A DNA stretch of 64,000 nucleotides from an uncultured Phycisphaerales bacterium (GTDB lineage: Bacteria > Planctomycetota > Phycisphaerae > Phycisphaerales > SM1A02): positions 1-64,000 of the forward strand of contig CAJQQE010000001.1 in NCBI GenBank assembly GCA_905480395.1, given 5' to 3'. The number at the start of each line of letters is the position of its first letter. The first letter of the stretch is position 1. Position numbers and translations under genes: made by a program. The notes under the pieces were generated by a model. It was not told where the DNA came from. It made no database searches and saw only the letters and a program-made list of their open reading frames with translations. Shown piece by piece: positions 7,058 through 15,562 of the stretch.

Positions 7058-8773
7058 ATGCCCGACGCGACCAGTCGAGAACCGTTGAAGAATTCCTTGG
7101 AGATGCTTCGCCGAAATCGGGAGAGGCTCTTTCGACGACTCAACGCCGCCGAGGAAGACGCCACCAGTCCCTCCGAGCCCTTTCTCGATCCGCCGCTTCC
7201 TCGGCCGTTGACGCTCCCCAGGTCTGGACCTCGCCCTTACGCCATCTTTGTCCTTGGCTGCGGTACCGGCCAGGTGGTCAACCTCGTCCGCGAGCGCATG
7301 GCCATCGAAAAGATCGAGACCGTTGTTGTGGTCGTCGAGCCGGACCTCGCGAGACTTCGTCGCTCCTTTCAGATCCACGACTGGTCAAAATCGATGGCTG
7401 ATCCGAGGATCCGATTCGCGGCCGGCGAAGATCTCGATCTGGCCATTCGCGACGCCATACCGGATGCGATCGACCCGATTCGAAACATCGCACTCGGCGT
7501 GGCGATCCTCCCCGGTGAGCACTCCCCTCGTTTCATGGCGATCCGTGAAGAGATCCAGCGGCTGGGCGCCGCCTCGGACCGAGCTTTTCAAGCTGCGGTG
7601 GCGGGAAACGCCAAGCGGCGGGAGATTTCTCCGGGTCAGCCGCGGCTTCAGAACGGCCCGTTACGGATCGGAAGCGTCGTTGATGCGAACTCCACGGCGA
7701 TTCGTCATCTGGCGAAGGCGATCGGACGAGCGGCACAGGCCTCGGGCCACGACCCACGCATCAGAATTTCGGACCAACAACTGGACCCCTTCGTGGCGGC
7801 GGACGACGCGAGATTCGTGCTCGAGGCGGATCCCGACCTGTTCCTCAGCTTCCTTCGGCCCGGGGCGATGCTCTGTCCGTGGCGAATGGACTTCCCCTCG
7901 CTCGTCCTGGTCAGTTCGAGTCCACGCCTGATGCCCATTCAGACCTTCCCCTGGAGTGATCGCGAGCTGGTGGTCGTGGCCGGCGAGCACTTCGCAGGCC
8001 CGTTCCGAGATCTTGGTCTCGATCCGTTGATTCGGCCGCTGGCGACCGAGGTTCCGGAGGTGGTCGCGATGGAACGAGTGCCCGCCGTCCCCTGCGACGT
8101 CTGCATCGTCGGGAATCTCCCGAAGATCCAGCTCGCAGAGCCGCTTCCCGAAGATCTTCAACGCCGACTCGGGGAACTCGCCGATCTCTGGATCGCCCAG
8201 CCGGACCGGCGGGTCGAGGATCTTCTGGAAGGCGCCGGACTCTCCCCCTCGGCTGAATGGCCCCTCGATCTCATCCTTGCGTACGAAGCCACCCGACGAC
8301 GACGGATCGCGGCCGCGATCCACCTCGCCGAACACGGGTTCAACGTTCGTATTCATGGCGAATCCCAATGGAAGTCCGAGCTCGCAGGGACCGCAGCCGC
8401 CGAGTGCTGGCATGGCTGGGTGGACTCGGGAGACCAGCAATCGGCGGCGTTCCGCGCGGCCTCGGTCTCTTTGAACATCGGTTCGTTCGCCGCCCCCGAC
8501 ATGCTCAACATGCGAGCCTTCGACATTCCAGCGGCGGGCGGCGTCCTGATTTCCGATGACGAATCCGCGCTGCACGATGCCTTCGACATCGGTTCGGAGG
8601 CACTCGCCTTCAAGAAAATCGATGAACTCCCGGCGATCGTCTCGGGAATCCTCGCGGATCCCGCCCGCCGGACTTCGATTGCCGCAGCAGGCAGGGCGAG
8701 GGTCGAAAAGGATCACTCCTGGAACGTCTGGTGGAACTGGGCCGAGGCCCGCCTCCGCGAGCGCTTCAACTAA
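7058..8773 (+). CDS. Two-domain glycosyltransferase-like protein (Maf-like N-terminus, CgeB-like C-terminus)
   Basis: 571 residues. The N-terminal half has a Rossmann-like YAIFVLGCGTGQVVNLV segment followed by VVVEPDLARLRRSF and DPRIRF, the pattern of the Maf/DUF115 family linked to flagellin glycosylation. The C-terminal third has LNIGSF...LNMRAFDIPAAGG...ISDD, the pattern of CgeB-like GT-B glycosyltransferases (the usual form is NxRxFExxAxGGxLLxD). The combined protein probably transfers a sugar to a protein or surface glycan. No flagellin or other acceptor gene is adjacent. Downstream it converges on the aldolase gene with an 88-base gap holding a hairpin. Domain assignments are by eye. 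Confidence 0.65.
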   Translation: MPDATSREPLKNSLEMLRRNRERLFRRLNAAEEDATSPSEPFLDPPLPRPLTLPRSGPRPYAIFVLGCGTGQVVNLVRERMAIEKIETVVVVVEPDLARLRRSFQIHDWSKSMADPRIRFAAGEDLDLAIRDAIPDAIDPIRNIALGVAILPGEHSPRFMAIREEIQRLGAASDRAFQAAVAGNAKRREISPGQPRLQNGPLRIGSVVDANSTAIRHLAKAIGRAAQASGHDPRIRISDQQLDPFVAADDARFVLEADPDLFLSFLRPGAMLCPWRMDFPSLVLVSSSPRLMPIQTFPWSDRELVVVAGEHFAGPFRDLGLDPLIRPLATEVPEVVAMERVPAVPCDVCIVGNLPKIQLAEPLPEDLQRRLGELADLWIAQPDRRVEDLLEGAGLSPSAEWPLDLILAYEATRRRRIAAAIHLAEHGFNVRIHGESQWKSELAGTAAAECWHGWVDSGDQQSAAFRAASVSLNIGSFAAPDMLNMRAFDIPAAGGVLISDDESALHDAFDIGSEALAFKKIDELPAIVSGILADPARRTSIAAAGRARVEKDHSWNVWWNWAEARLRERFN

Positions 8774-8804
8774 AGGCGGAAACGGATTCGAACCTACTTT
8801 GGAA

Positions 8805-8825
8805 CCGGCGCTAGAAATTCGCCGG
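8805..8825. terminator. Hairpin between convergent genes
   Basis: CCGGCG at 8805-8810 pairs with CGCCGG at 8820-8825 around a 9-base loop, in the gap between the glycosyltransferase-like gene and the aldolase gene. There is no T run on either side, so it is a weak bidirectional terminator candidate. Confidence 0.35.
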
Positions 8826-8861
8826 CGCATCGATCGCCATCGTCAGGTCATCAGACGGAGA

Positions 8862-9923
8862 TCAAGCGATGGTGACCGACGTATCGAGGTAGACATCCTG
8901 AATCTCGTTCAACAGCTCGATGCCCTCGGCCATCGGCCGCTGGAACGCCTTGCGGCCCGAGATCATGCCCATGCCACCGGCTCGCTTGTTGATCACCGCG
9001 GTGCGAACGGCCTGGCCGAAATCGTTCTCACCACTTCCTCCGCCGGAATTGATGAGCCCGGCTCGACCGCAATAGCAGTTGAGGACCTGATATCGGGTGA
9101 GGTCGATGGGGTGATCCGAACAGAGATCGGTGTAGATCCGCGTGTCGAACTTGCCGTAACTGGAATCACCCATGTTGAGCATCTCGTAGCCGCCGTTGAG
9201 TTCGGGCTGCTTCTGCTTGATGATGTCCGCCTCGATGGTGACGCCAAGATGGTTGGCCTGCGCGGTCAGGTCGGAAGAGACGTGATAGTCCTTGCCGTCC
9301 TTCTTAAAGGCGTCGTTGCGAAGGTAGCACCAGAGGATCGTCGCCATGCCGAGTTCGTGCGCTCGATGGAACGCCTCAGACACTTCAATGATTTGCCGGT
9401 CCGAGTCGTCCGACCCGAAGTAAATCGTCGCACCGACCGCCGCGGCACCGAGCTCCCACGCTTCGTCGACCGAACCAAACATGATCTGACTGAAGTGATT
9501 CGGGAACGTGAGAAGTTCGTTGTGGTTCAGCTTCACAATGAACGGAATCCGGTGAGCGTACTTGCGGCTCACACTCCCCAGAACGCCAAAGGTGGTCGCC
9601 ACCGCGTTACATCCGCCCTCGATGGCGAGTTCGACGATCTTCTCGCCGTCGAAGTAGATCGGGTTCTTCGCGAAGCTCGCCCCGGCGGCGTGTTCGATCC
9701 CCTGATCGACCGGAAGAATCGAGACGTATCCCGTGCCCCCGAGCCGACCATGGTCGTAGATCGACTGAATGTTCTTGAGCACCTGTGGGCTGCGGTCGGT
9801 CTGCATCCAGACCCGTTCGACAAAGTCGGGACCTGGAAGATGAAGCAGATCGCTGGAGACCTTCGCGGTGTGCTGGAGCAGGCTGTCAGCTTCGTTGCCG
9901 AGTCGTTCGGTGATAGATGGCAT
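8862..9923 (-). CDS. fbaB: Fructose-bisphosphate aldolase, class I (FbaB/DhnA type)
   Basis: This 353-residue enzyme cleaves fructose 1,6-bisphosphate to dihydroxyacetone phosphate and glyceraldehyde 3-phosphate. It matches the archaeal-type/FbaB class I family: [11 protein letters not shown] near the N-terminus, [10 protein letters not shown], and the Schiff-base lysine region EADIIKQK, followed by [11 protein letters not shown] and [15 protein letters not shown], which form the phosphate site. ATG 9923 (MPSITERLG) is chosen since the open frame continues upstream without similarity. Length is normal. It is transcribed towards the Maf/CgeB-like gene and divergently from the CaCA antiporter. 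Glycolytic or gluconeogenic role is expected. Confidence 0.93.
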   Translation of the reverse strand: MPSITERLGNEADSLLQHTAKVSSDLLHLPGPDFVERVWMQTDRSPQVLKNIQSIYDHGRLGGTGYVSILPVDQGIEHAAGASFAKNPIYFDGEKIVELAIEGGCNAVATTFGVLGSVSRKYAHRIPFIVKLNHNELLTFPNHFSQIMFGSVDEAWELGAAAVGATIYFGSDDSDRQIIEVSEAFHRAHELGMATILWCYLRNDAFKKDGKDYHVSSDLTAQANHLGVTIEADIIKQKQPELNGGYEMLNMGDSSYGKFDTRIYTDLCSDHPIDLTRYQVLNCYCGRAGLINSGGGSGENDFGQAVRTAVINKRAGGMGMISGRKAFQRPMAEGIELLNEIQDVYLDTSVTIA

Positions 9924-10108
9924 CTTCGGAGTGCTTTCGAATACTGGGGGGTGAGGACCGGCCCGACCTGAGAATCGGAGCCGATTTGAACCCGCATCAT
10001 AGGAAAGTCCCCGACCGCTGATCACCGTGACGAATAAACATCGCGATTCGAATCTTGGACATTCGAGGGCTTTTGGGACCGATTCGACAAGAGATCATGG
10101 TTCCTTCG

Positions 10109-10114
10109 TACAAT
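10109..10114 (+). promoter_or_regulatory. Promoter -10 of the CaCA antiporter gene, leaderless layout
   Basis: TACAAT, with nine bases to ATG 10124. A TTCGACA sequence about 19 bases upstream (10083-10089) is a plausible -35. The expected transcription start falls at about the start codon, which supports ATG 10124 rather than the in-frame ATG at 10097. Confidence 0.5.
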
Positions 10115-10123
10115 TCCCCTCCC

Positions 10124-11191
10124 ATGATCCCGGATCTCCTGATTCTCTTGGTGGCCCTTGGCCTCCTGACCCTTGGCGCTGAGATGCTCGTCCGTGGGGC
10201 CAGCCGACTGGCCACGCGGTTCAATATCTCTTCGTTCGTCATCGGCGTCACCGTGGTGGGATTCGGCACCAGCGCTCCAGAACTGGCGGCGTCGCTGTCG
10301 GCGGCCACCACCGGCCACGAAGGCATGGCGGTGGGGAACGTCATCGGCTCGAACATCATGAACATCGCGCTGGTCTTGGGGATCACCGCCTTGATCGTGC
10401 CGATTCCGGTGAAGAGCCGGGTGATCTGGCGGGAGACCATCTTCACCATCGGCGTCTCGTTCTTGCCCCTGCTCGCCCTCGCCAACGGTGGCGTTCTCAG
10501 CCGAGGGCTCGGCATCATGTTTGTCATTGGCCTCGTGGGATTTCTCTGGTGGTCCTTTAAGAGCAGTCGGTCCGAGGGCGGCCTTCCCATCGAGACCGAG
10601 GCGAAGGCGTCGGCTTCCCCGCCTGGGAATTCCCGCAGCATCATCTTCGAAGTTGTGCTTCTGGTCGCGGGGCTCGCCCTGCTCGTCGGCGGCGCGGATC
10701 AACTCGTCGCATCGGCGACCGCGGTGGCCAGAACCCTCGGAATCTCCGAGGTGGTCATTGGCCTGACCATCGTCGCCGGTGGCACCAGCGCTCCGGAACT
10801 CGCCACCAGCTTGGTCGCGGTGTTCCGGGGCAAGACGGACCTCGGCGTCGGCAACATTCTTGGTTCCTGCGTCTTCAACATCCTCGGGATCCTCGGGATC
10901 ACGGCGATTGTCGTTCCGCTCCGTATTCCCGAAGAGGTTTTCTGGTTTGACCTCCCGGTGATGATCGGTGTTTCGGTCGCCTGTTTCCCAATTCTGCTCT
11001 CCGGCCACCGAATCAACCGCTTCGAAGGCGGCCTGCTCACGGCGACCTTCGTGCTCTATACGGTCCTCCTCTTCGTCGGCTGGCCGTTCCCTGCCGATCG
11101 GGGAACTGCGGTGGATTCACCCGCGTCCGCAGTCGATCCGGATCAGGAACGAGTCGCCGACGGCGAGATCTGGTCCCGCACCCACTCGTAG
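10124..11191 (+). CDS. CaCA family Na+/Ca2+ (or K+) antiporter
   Basis: About 355 residues with the two inverted alpha repeats of the cation/Ca2+ exchanger superfamily: VGFGTSAPELAASL in the first half and VAGGTSAPELATSL in the second, each followed by GNxxGSNxxN-like sequence (GNVIGSNIMNIAL; GNILGSCVFNILG). Around ten membrane segments are seen, as in YrbG-type proteins. The acidic Glu of each GTSAPE motif binds the ion. A hydrophilic loop of about 30 residues separates the halves. ATG 10124 puts the first helix directly after Met, as is usual for the family. The 3' end overlaps the end of the epimerase pseudogene on the other strand by 49 bases. The exact ions are not determinable from sequence. 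Confidence 0.9.
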   Translation: MIPDLLILLVALGLLTLGAEMLVRGASRLATRFNISSFVIGVTVVGFGTSAPELAASLSAATTGHEGMAVGNVIGSNIMNIALVLGITALIVPIPVKSRVIWRETIFTIGVSFLPLLALANGGVLSRGLGIMFVIGLVGFLWWSFKSSRSEGGLPIETEAKASASPPGNSRSIIFEVVLLVAGLALLVGGADQLVASATAVARTLGISEVVIGLTIVAGGTSAPELATSLVAVFRGKTDLGVGNILGSCVFNILGILGITAIVVPLRIPEEVFWFDLPVMIGVSVACFPILLSGHRINRFEGGLLTATFVLYTVLLFVGWPFPADRGTAVDSPASAVDPDQERVADGEIWSRTHS

Positions 11192-12095
11192 GTCCGCCTG
11201 ATCCCATCGGCGATCCCCACCGACGGCTCCCATCCAAGCGCCGCTTCCGCCCCATCGTGATCGAGTTGGTGTTGTGCGGCGCCCGTACCGATGTCGGAAA
11301 CATATCGACGGTGGAAGCGGACGCCGGCAGTTTTCTCGATGAGATCCACGAGACCGTTGATCGATGTGACTTCGCGACTACTGATCATCACTGGATCCGG
11401 GTTTTCGAGCCGCATCGCGCGTTCGATTCCCTCGGCCGCGTCGGAGATGAAGGTGAAGGCACGGCGCTGGGTTCCGTCTCCCCAGATCTCGATCTCGTGA
11501 TCACCGCGTTGGATGGCTTCGATCGCCTTGCGGCACATGGCCGTGGTCACGCCTTCGGCAACGCCGCCGATTGCCCGTCCCGGACCGTACACATGATTGA
11601 GTCGGGCAATCCTCGTCTCGATCCGGTCGGCTTCTCCCATCGCGTGCCAGAGCTGCTCCGAGAAGCGTTTCTCCGTCATGTAACCGTTATCAACCGGAGC
11701 GAAGCTCAAATTTCCGGAGGCTTGATCGCCGCACATGTCCTGCACTCCGAGCAGGGCCGATCCCGCGAACAAAACCCGGCGTACGCCGACTTCGCTTGCG
11801 GCGAGCACGATCTGCGTCGAAGGGACGACGTTGAGCAGTCCGACCAAGCGTTTACGCTGGAATGCCGCGCCGCCCGTGGCTGCGGCCAGGTGATACACCT
11901 CGTCCGCGCCCTGGCAGACACGCCGGCACGCCTCGGGGTCGAAGAGATCCGCGATCACATGCTCCACCCCCTCCTGCTTGATCGCCAGCGGGGTGGGCTT
12001 CGATATGTCGCACGAACTTCGTGTCCGTTCTCAAGAAGTCGAGCCACGAGATGACGTCCGATGAATCCCGCGGCGCCAGTGACTGTGATCTTCAT
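11143..12095 (-). pseudogene. NAD-dependent epimerase/dehydratase, frameshifted
   Basis: The gene starts at ATG 12095 with a good GAGGAG ribosome site and reads TVTGAAGFIGRHLVARLL, the NAD-binding Rossmann start of extended-SDR sugar epimerases. That frame ends at a TGA at 11955-11957. The rest, from IKQEGVEHVIADLFDPEA to the end at 11143, is in another frame and contains the catalytic YMTEK (YxxxK), NHVYGPG and AFTFISDAAEGI. The switch lies between about 11967 and 12000. The total is 953 bases; adding one base gives 318 codons, the usual length, so a single-base deletion explains it. It is either a real mutation or a sequencing error in the C/G runs there. Intact relatives make UDP-sugars or dTDP-sugars for surface glycans. 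The neighbouring glycosyltransferase remnant supports real decay. Confidence 0.8.
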
Positions 12096-12211
12096 GAATG
12101 AACTCCTCGAGGACGGTCCCTCGACTTTGTGACAGGGCGAAGGTCTCCAGACACTCGCCGCTTCCCGGAATCTGGCGACACGGTCGGACGACTCGATCCG
12201 CCGAACACGGA

Positions 12212-12876
12212 TCATCGCACTTTATCCCATCGAATTCCGGTTCCAAGAGGGCGCGGAAGATCCGCCGGCGTGAATCGTCGTCGTCCCGCGAGCGCGTCCA
12301 CCGCCCTTGTGAATCCTCCAAATTGACTCGCCACGTCGATCCGTTCGACATGCGAAACATCGAACGCTCGCTGGATTCCGCGAGCGACCGAACGCGGATT
12401 TCCCGAATCCACCCGTTCGCCGCCGGCCCCACGGGTGATCCAGGCTGGCGAGACGTTGATGGCCGAGACAATCGTCGGTCGCCCGAAGTGCATCGCGACG
12501 TCGACGGTCGAACTCATTCCCTCCACCCGATCCCGCACGGCCCAGACGACGGCCGCCGCCTCGATCATCCCGAGGTAGTCGGACTGCGAGAGTGGCCTTG
12601 CGAGGCGGAACAGACAGTCCTTCTCCTCGATCACGGCCTCGGAGGGATCGTCCCGTATTTCACCTCCGAGCACCGCGAGCATCGCGTCCGGCGAGGCCCG
12701 TCGAACCTCGGACCATGCATCTACAGGAGGACATCCGTCCGTTTGGCGTCACTCTATCTGATCGCGCCGACGACCACGAGCATCGGCCCCTCCGTCGGAA
12801 GTCCCAGCGTCCGACGGGCCACTGGGTTCTATTCGTACCCTTCGGTGTTGAGGGTCCCGATCGGGAGCATGCGAGG
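12212..12876 (-). pseudogene. Glycosyltransferase family 4 remnant (C-terminal half, multiple stops)
   Basis: Directly after the mnmA stop the minus strand encodes a typical GT4 linker and nucleotide-sugar domain start, NPVARRTLGLPTEG followed by MLVVVGAIR, but with in-frame TAG codons after GYE, after GAIR and after DVLL. The similarity then continues in a shifted frame as DAWSEVRRASPDAMLAVLGG and is open to 12212, with degenerate GT4 features (EGMSSTVDVAMHFGRPTIVS). The N-terminal acceptor domain of about 180 residues is absent. At least two in-frame stops plus a frameshift and the lost N-terminus cannot be one sequencing error, so this is a decayed gene. An ATG at 12682 would allow a 156-residue fragment, but I see no reason to think it functions. 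It lies next to the frameshifted epimerase. Confidence 0.75.
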
Positions 12877-14010
12877 TCAAGTGATCGCCGCGTCGATCCA
12901 ACCGCCGCCAAGGACGACGTCTCCGTCGTAGCACACCGCGGCCTGACCCGGAGCGACCGATGACTGCGGTTCGGCAAAACGAACCTCGAGACGGTCTTCG
13001 CCGACCATCGCTGCCGTGGCAGGGACCGGTGCCGTGTTGTATCGAATCCGCACCGTGCAATCGCGAGCCGTCGCAGGCGGTTCGACCAGCCAGTTGGTCT
13101 GACTTGCCAGGCAGCCATTTGACTGAAGATCCTCGCGCTCGCCCACCGTGATGGTGTTCGCGATCGGATCCTTCGCGACGACGTAGATGGGATGTCCGAG
13201 GGCCATGCCAATCTTTCGCCGTTGGCCGATCGTAAAGTTCTGATGCCCCGGATGCTCGCCGATCTCCTGTCCGGTTCCATCGAGAATCGCACCGGGTTTG
13301 ACGCCGGTCGATGACTTGCGGGCAACCAGCCCGGCGTAGTCGTCGTTCGGAACGAAACAGATCTCCTGCGAGTCTGGTTTATCGAATACCGGGAGATCGA
13401 ATTCTTCCGCCAGTTCGCGGACCTTGGACTTCGGTAGACCGCCGACGGGAAGTAGCATTTCGCCCAGACGATCCGCGGGCGTACCGAAGAGTACGTACGA
13501 CTGGTCCTTGCCATGGTCCACGCCTCGGAGCAGACGCTGCGCCCCCGTCTCCGGATCATGATCAACGCGTGCGTAGTGACCACTGGCCACGTACTTCGCC
13601 CCGACTTGCCCGGCATATTCATGAAGCCGGCCAAACTTCAACCAGTCGTTGCATCGGACGCAAGGATTTGGCGTTCGGCCTGCGTCGTACTCGGCGACGA
13701 AGTGATCGATGATCCGACCGAATTCCTTCTTGAAGTTGACCACGTAAAACGGGATGTCCAGTTTCGCCGCGACCAACCGAGCATCCTCGGCGTCCCCGAC
13801 TGAGCAACAGCCCTGCTTGCCGATCCGGACCTTGGCGGTATGACAGGCGTCACCGGGGATCAATTCCTCGAGGGAATCGCCCGGAGAACCGAGCCGCATG
13901 AAGACCCCGATCACCTCGTGACCGGCTTGACGGAGGAGTGCCGCGGCGACGGAGGAATCGACGCCGCCGCTCATGGCGACCAAGATTTTGCTCGGCTCGG
14001 AAGGAAGCAT
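12877..14010 (-). CDS. mnmA: tRNA-specific 2-thiouridylase MnmA
   Basis: 377 residues, normal for MnmA (TrmU), which adds sulfur at C2 of the wobble uridine of tRNA-Lys, -Glu and -Gln. The ATP pyrophosphatase P-loop SGGVDSS is near the N-terminus; the two catalytic cysteines are in NPCVRCN and SQEICFVP. GHYARVD and the NFTIGQRRKIG strand of the central domain are present, and the C-terminal beta barrel ends in GQAAVCYDGDVVLGGGWI. The start at 14010 fits the family. TACGAT 6 bases upstream suggests a leaderless transcript. It is divergent from the HIT gene. Confidence 0.95.
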   Translation of the reverse strand: MLPSEPSKILVAMSGGVDSSVAAALLRQAGHEVIGVFMRLGSPGDSLEELIPGDACHTAKVRIGKQGCCSVGDAEDARLVAAKLDIPFYVVNFKKEFGRIIDHFVAEYDAGRTPNPCVRCNDWLKFGRLHEYAGQVGAKYVASGHYARVDHDPETGAQRLLRGVDHGKDQSYVLFGTPADRLGEMLLPVGGLPKSKVRELAEEFDLPVFDKPDSQEICFVPNDDYAGLVARKSSTGVKPGAILDGTGQEIGEHPGHQNFTIGQRRKIGMALGHPIYVVAKDPIANTITVGEREDLQSNGCLASQTNWLVEPPATARDCTVRIRYNTAPVPATAAMVGEDRLEVRFAEPQSSVAPGQAAVCYDGDVVLGGGWIDAAIT

Positions 14011-14016
14011 GTGACC

Positions 14017-14022
14017 ATCGTA
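14017..14022 (-). promoter_or_regulatory. Probable -10 element of mnmA, leaderless layout
   Basis: The minus strand reads TACGAT, six bases, then the mnmA ATG. A GTGACG sequence 18 bases further up is a partial -35 match. Confidence 0.4.
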
Positions 14023-14152
14023 GATGGAGACGGCCGGATCGTCACCGACGTCGTCGAAAAACGCGTGGGCGGCGGATTCGGCACAATGAGTGGCGATGCC
14101 GATCGGCGGTCGATCAAGTCATCGCAGATTCCGTTTTTCTGGACCCCCTCCC

Positions 14153-14695
14153 ATGCATCAGGATCTCTGGGCCCCATGGCGAATGGCCTATCTTCGCGAA
14201 CTCGAACGCCGGAGTGCCGAAATTCCAAAAGGCGAGCCGGTTCTGGCCGATTTCATCACACATGCTTGGGAGAATCCCGACCTCGATGAGGACTCACTGG
14301 TGATCCATCGCTCGTCGCATGGACTGCTGATGTTGAACCGGTTCCCCTACGCCAATGGCCATCTCTTGGCCGCTCTGGGCGTCGCAAAACCCCGACTCCT
14401 CGACCACACCGCTCCGGAGCAAGCCGCGTTCTGGGAGTTAGTCGGGCATGGCGTCGATCTGGTCGAACGGGTATTCGAGCCTCATGGAGTCAATATGGGC
14501 GTGAACCAAGGCGACGCTGCCGGCGCGGGGCTCCCTCAGCATCTCCACGCTCATGTGGTGCCAAGGTGGTCGGGCGACGTGAACTTCATGTCCGCCGTGG
14601 CGGGCGTCCGGGTCGTCCCAGAGTCGCTGGAATCGGTCGCCACTCGCTTCCGAGAAGCCATCCAATCGGCCCCGTGGGCTGACCCGCAGGCATGA
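14153..14695 (+). CDS. HIT family nucleotide-binding protein
   Basis: About 180 residues. The histidine triad HLHAHVV sits at LPQHLHAHVVPRW, preceded by the NMGVNQGDAAGAGLP loop of the family. The N-terminus LWAPWRMAYL resembles the HIT proteins and Ap4A phosphorylase-like enzymes that carry a WAPWR sequence. Such enzymes hydrolyse or phosphorolyse dinucleoside polyphosphates or AMP derivatives. An N-terminal zinc motif often found in this subgroup (CxxC) is absent. ATG 14153 matches the family start; the open frame reaches back to 14090. It stands alone, with a 441-base gap after it. Confidence 0.88.
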   Translation: MHQDLWAPWRMAYLRELERRSAEIPKGEPVLADFITHAWENPDLDEDSLVIHRSSHGLLMLNRFPYANGHLLAALGVAKPRLLDHTAPEQAAFWELVGHGVDLVERVFEPHGVNMGVNQGDAAGAGLPQHLHAHVVPRWSGDVNFMSAVAGVRVVPESLESVATRFREAIQSAPWADPQA

Positions 14696-15136
14696 ATTCA
14701 AGATGCCGGTGCGACCCCTGTCGGTACCGCTACCGATTGCTCGGCAGGTCGGGCCAATTCCGACTGAACCGGATCTCAAAGCTCAAACCCCGCGTTTAAG
14801 GTGGGTTCGCCGCTCATCGATCCCGACCTTCCACTCCGAATCCACCCTCGAGGGTGAGGATTCGTGAGGCTTGATCATCGTCGCAAGACGCACGACCCCG
14901 TGGGGTTCGCAATGGTTCGAGACACAGAGTTCCGGCACGGCCCGGCAGGGGTCGCCCGGCATCTTGGTTGAACTCTACCCCCTGTTTGGTCCTCGGAAAG
15001 AAAAACCGAGGAAACCGACGACGATCTCCTTCCGCAGGTCTCCCCGGATCGTTTGACACCCCGCCTCGCTGCTGTCAGTATTGTCTCCTCAAGGACCGGA
15101 TTCCGGTCCCCCACGGATTCCCGAGGACTTATCGAT
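14696..15136 (+). other. 441-base intergenic region with several hairpins
   Basis: No convincing ORF is present. At least three hairpins can be drawn: CGAATCC/GGATTCG enclosing ACCCTC/GAGGGT at 14837-14864; a perfect 7-base AGAGTTC/GAACTCT pair at 14926-14932 and 14970-14976 enclosing a GC-rich core with the sequence GCCCGGCA twice; and CCTCGG/CCGAGG at 14991-14996 and 15006-15011. It could hold the HIT gene terminator plus the lipoprotein leader, or a structured RNA. It does not match the RNase P, tmRNA or SRP core motifs I looked for. Confidence 0.4.
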
Positions 15137-15442
15137 ATGATCACCCAAGCCGCATTTCGTTCCAGTTGCCTGATCGTCGCCATCGGCGCCACCGCCGGGA
15201 TGAACGGCTGTTCCAGTTCCAACCCGAACGATGTCAGCTTCAACGCCATCAAGGGCGATCTGACACCGCACATCATGGGCCTCACCGAACGAGACGTCGA
15301 CGTCGAGCTCAACATGGCCGTGATCAGTAATCAGAACCTTCGGATGTTCTGGGGCGATCTTGGTCGTGTTTGGTTCTTCGACCGCCCAAGCCGTCTGAGC
15401 CCGTACGACATCATCTCGACGGGTGGCCAGCCCAGTCAGTGA
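15137..15442 (+). CDS. Small putative lipoprotein
   Basis: 101 residues. The N-terminus has a short basic segment, a hydrophobic stretch (CLIVAIGATAG) and a lipobox-like GMNGC with Ser residues after the Cys, so it is probably exported and lipid-anchored; the +2 Ser would send it to the outer membrane by E. coli rules. The mature part is about 75 residues, with LTERDVDVELNMAVISNQNLRMF and a proline-rich ending, and matches no family I know. ATG 15137 has GAGGA 8 bases upstream; the open frame from 15053 is not needed. A strong terminator follows at 15489. Function unknown. Confidence 0.75.
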   Translation: MITQAAFRSSCLIVAIGATAGMNGCSSSNPNDVSFNAIKGDLTPHIMGLTERDVDVELNMAVISNQNLRMFWGDLGRVWFFDRPSRLSPYDIISTGGQPSQ

Positions 15443-15488
15443 TCGAGTCCGCAATCTGAGGGCGTGATCCCTCCTGCTCATGAATTTC

Positions 15489-15518
15489 ACACGGGGTCCC
15501 GCATTCGGGACCCCGTGT
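15489..15518 (+). terminator. Strong intrinsic terminator after the lipoprotein gene
   Basis: A perfect 13-base stem (15489-15501 with 15506-15518, ACACGGGGTCCCG and its complement) with a CATT loop, followed by TTCATTTCTC. It lies 47 bases after the lipoprotein stop. Confidence 0.85.
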
Positions 15519-15562
15519 TTCATTTCTCCGACTCCTGACCAGATCTCCGGCGAACCCACAAC

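Noticed and set aside
8780-8800. TTCGAA within GGATTCGAACC, like a tRNA T-arm on the minus strand
   Set aside because: The T stem does not pair beyond two bases and no acceptor, D or anticodon arm is found at the right distances.
10022-11008. A 328-codon minus-strand frame opposite the CaCA antiporter
   Set aside because: Composition is extremely rich in Asp, Glu, Gly and Arg, as expected from the complement of a hydrophobic membrane protein.
12877-14010. Link between mnmA and the GT4 remnant as one gene
   Set aside because: The remnant begins in the same frame as mnmA right after its TGA, but MnmA ends with its normal conserved C-terminus, so the stop is real and the shared frame is chance.
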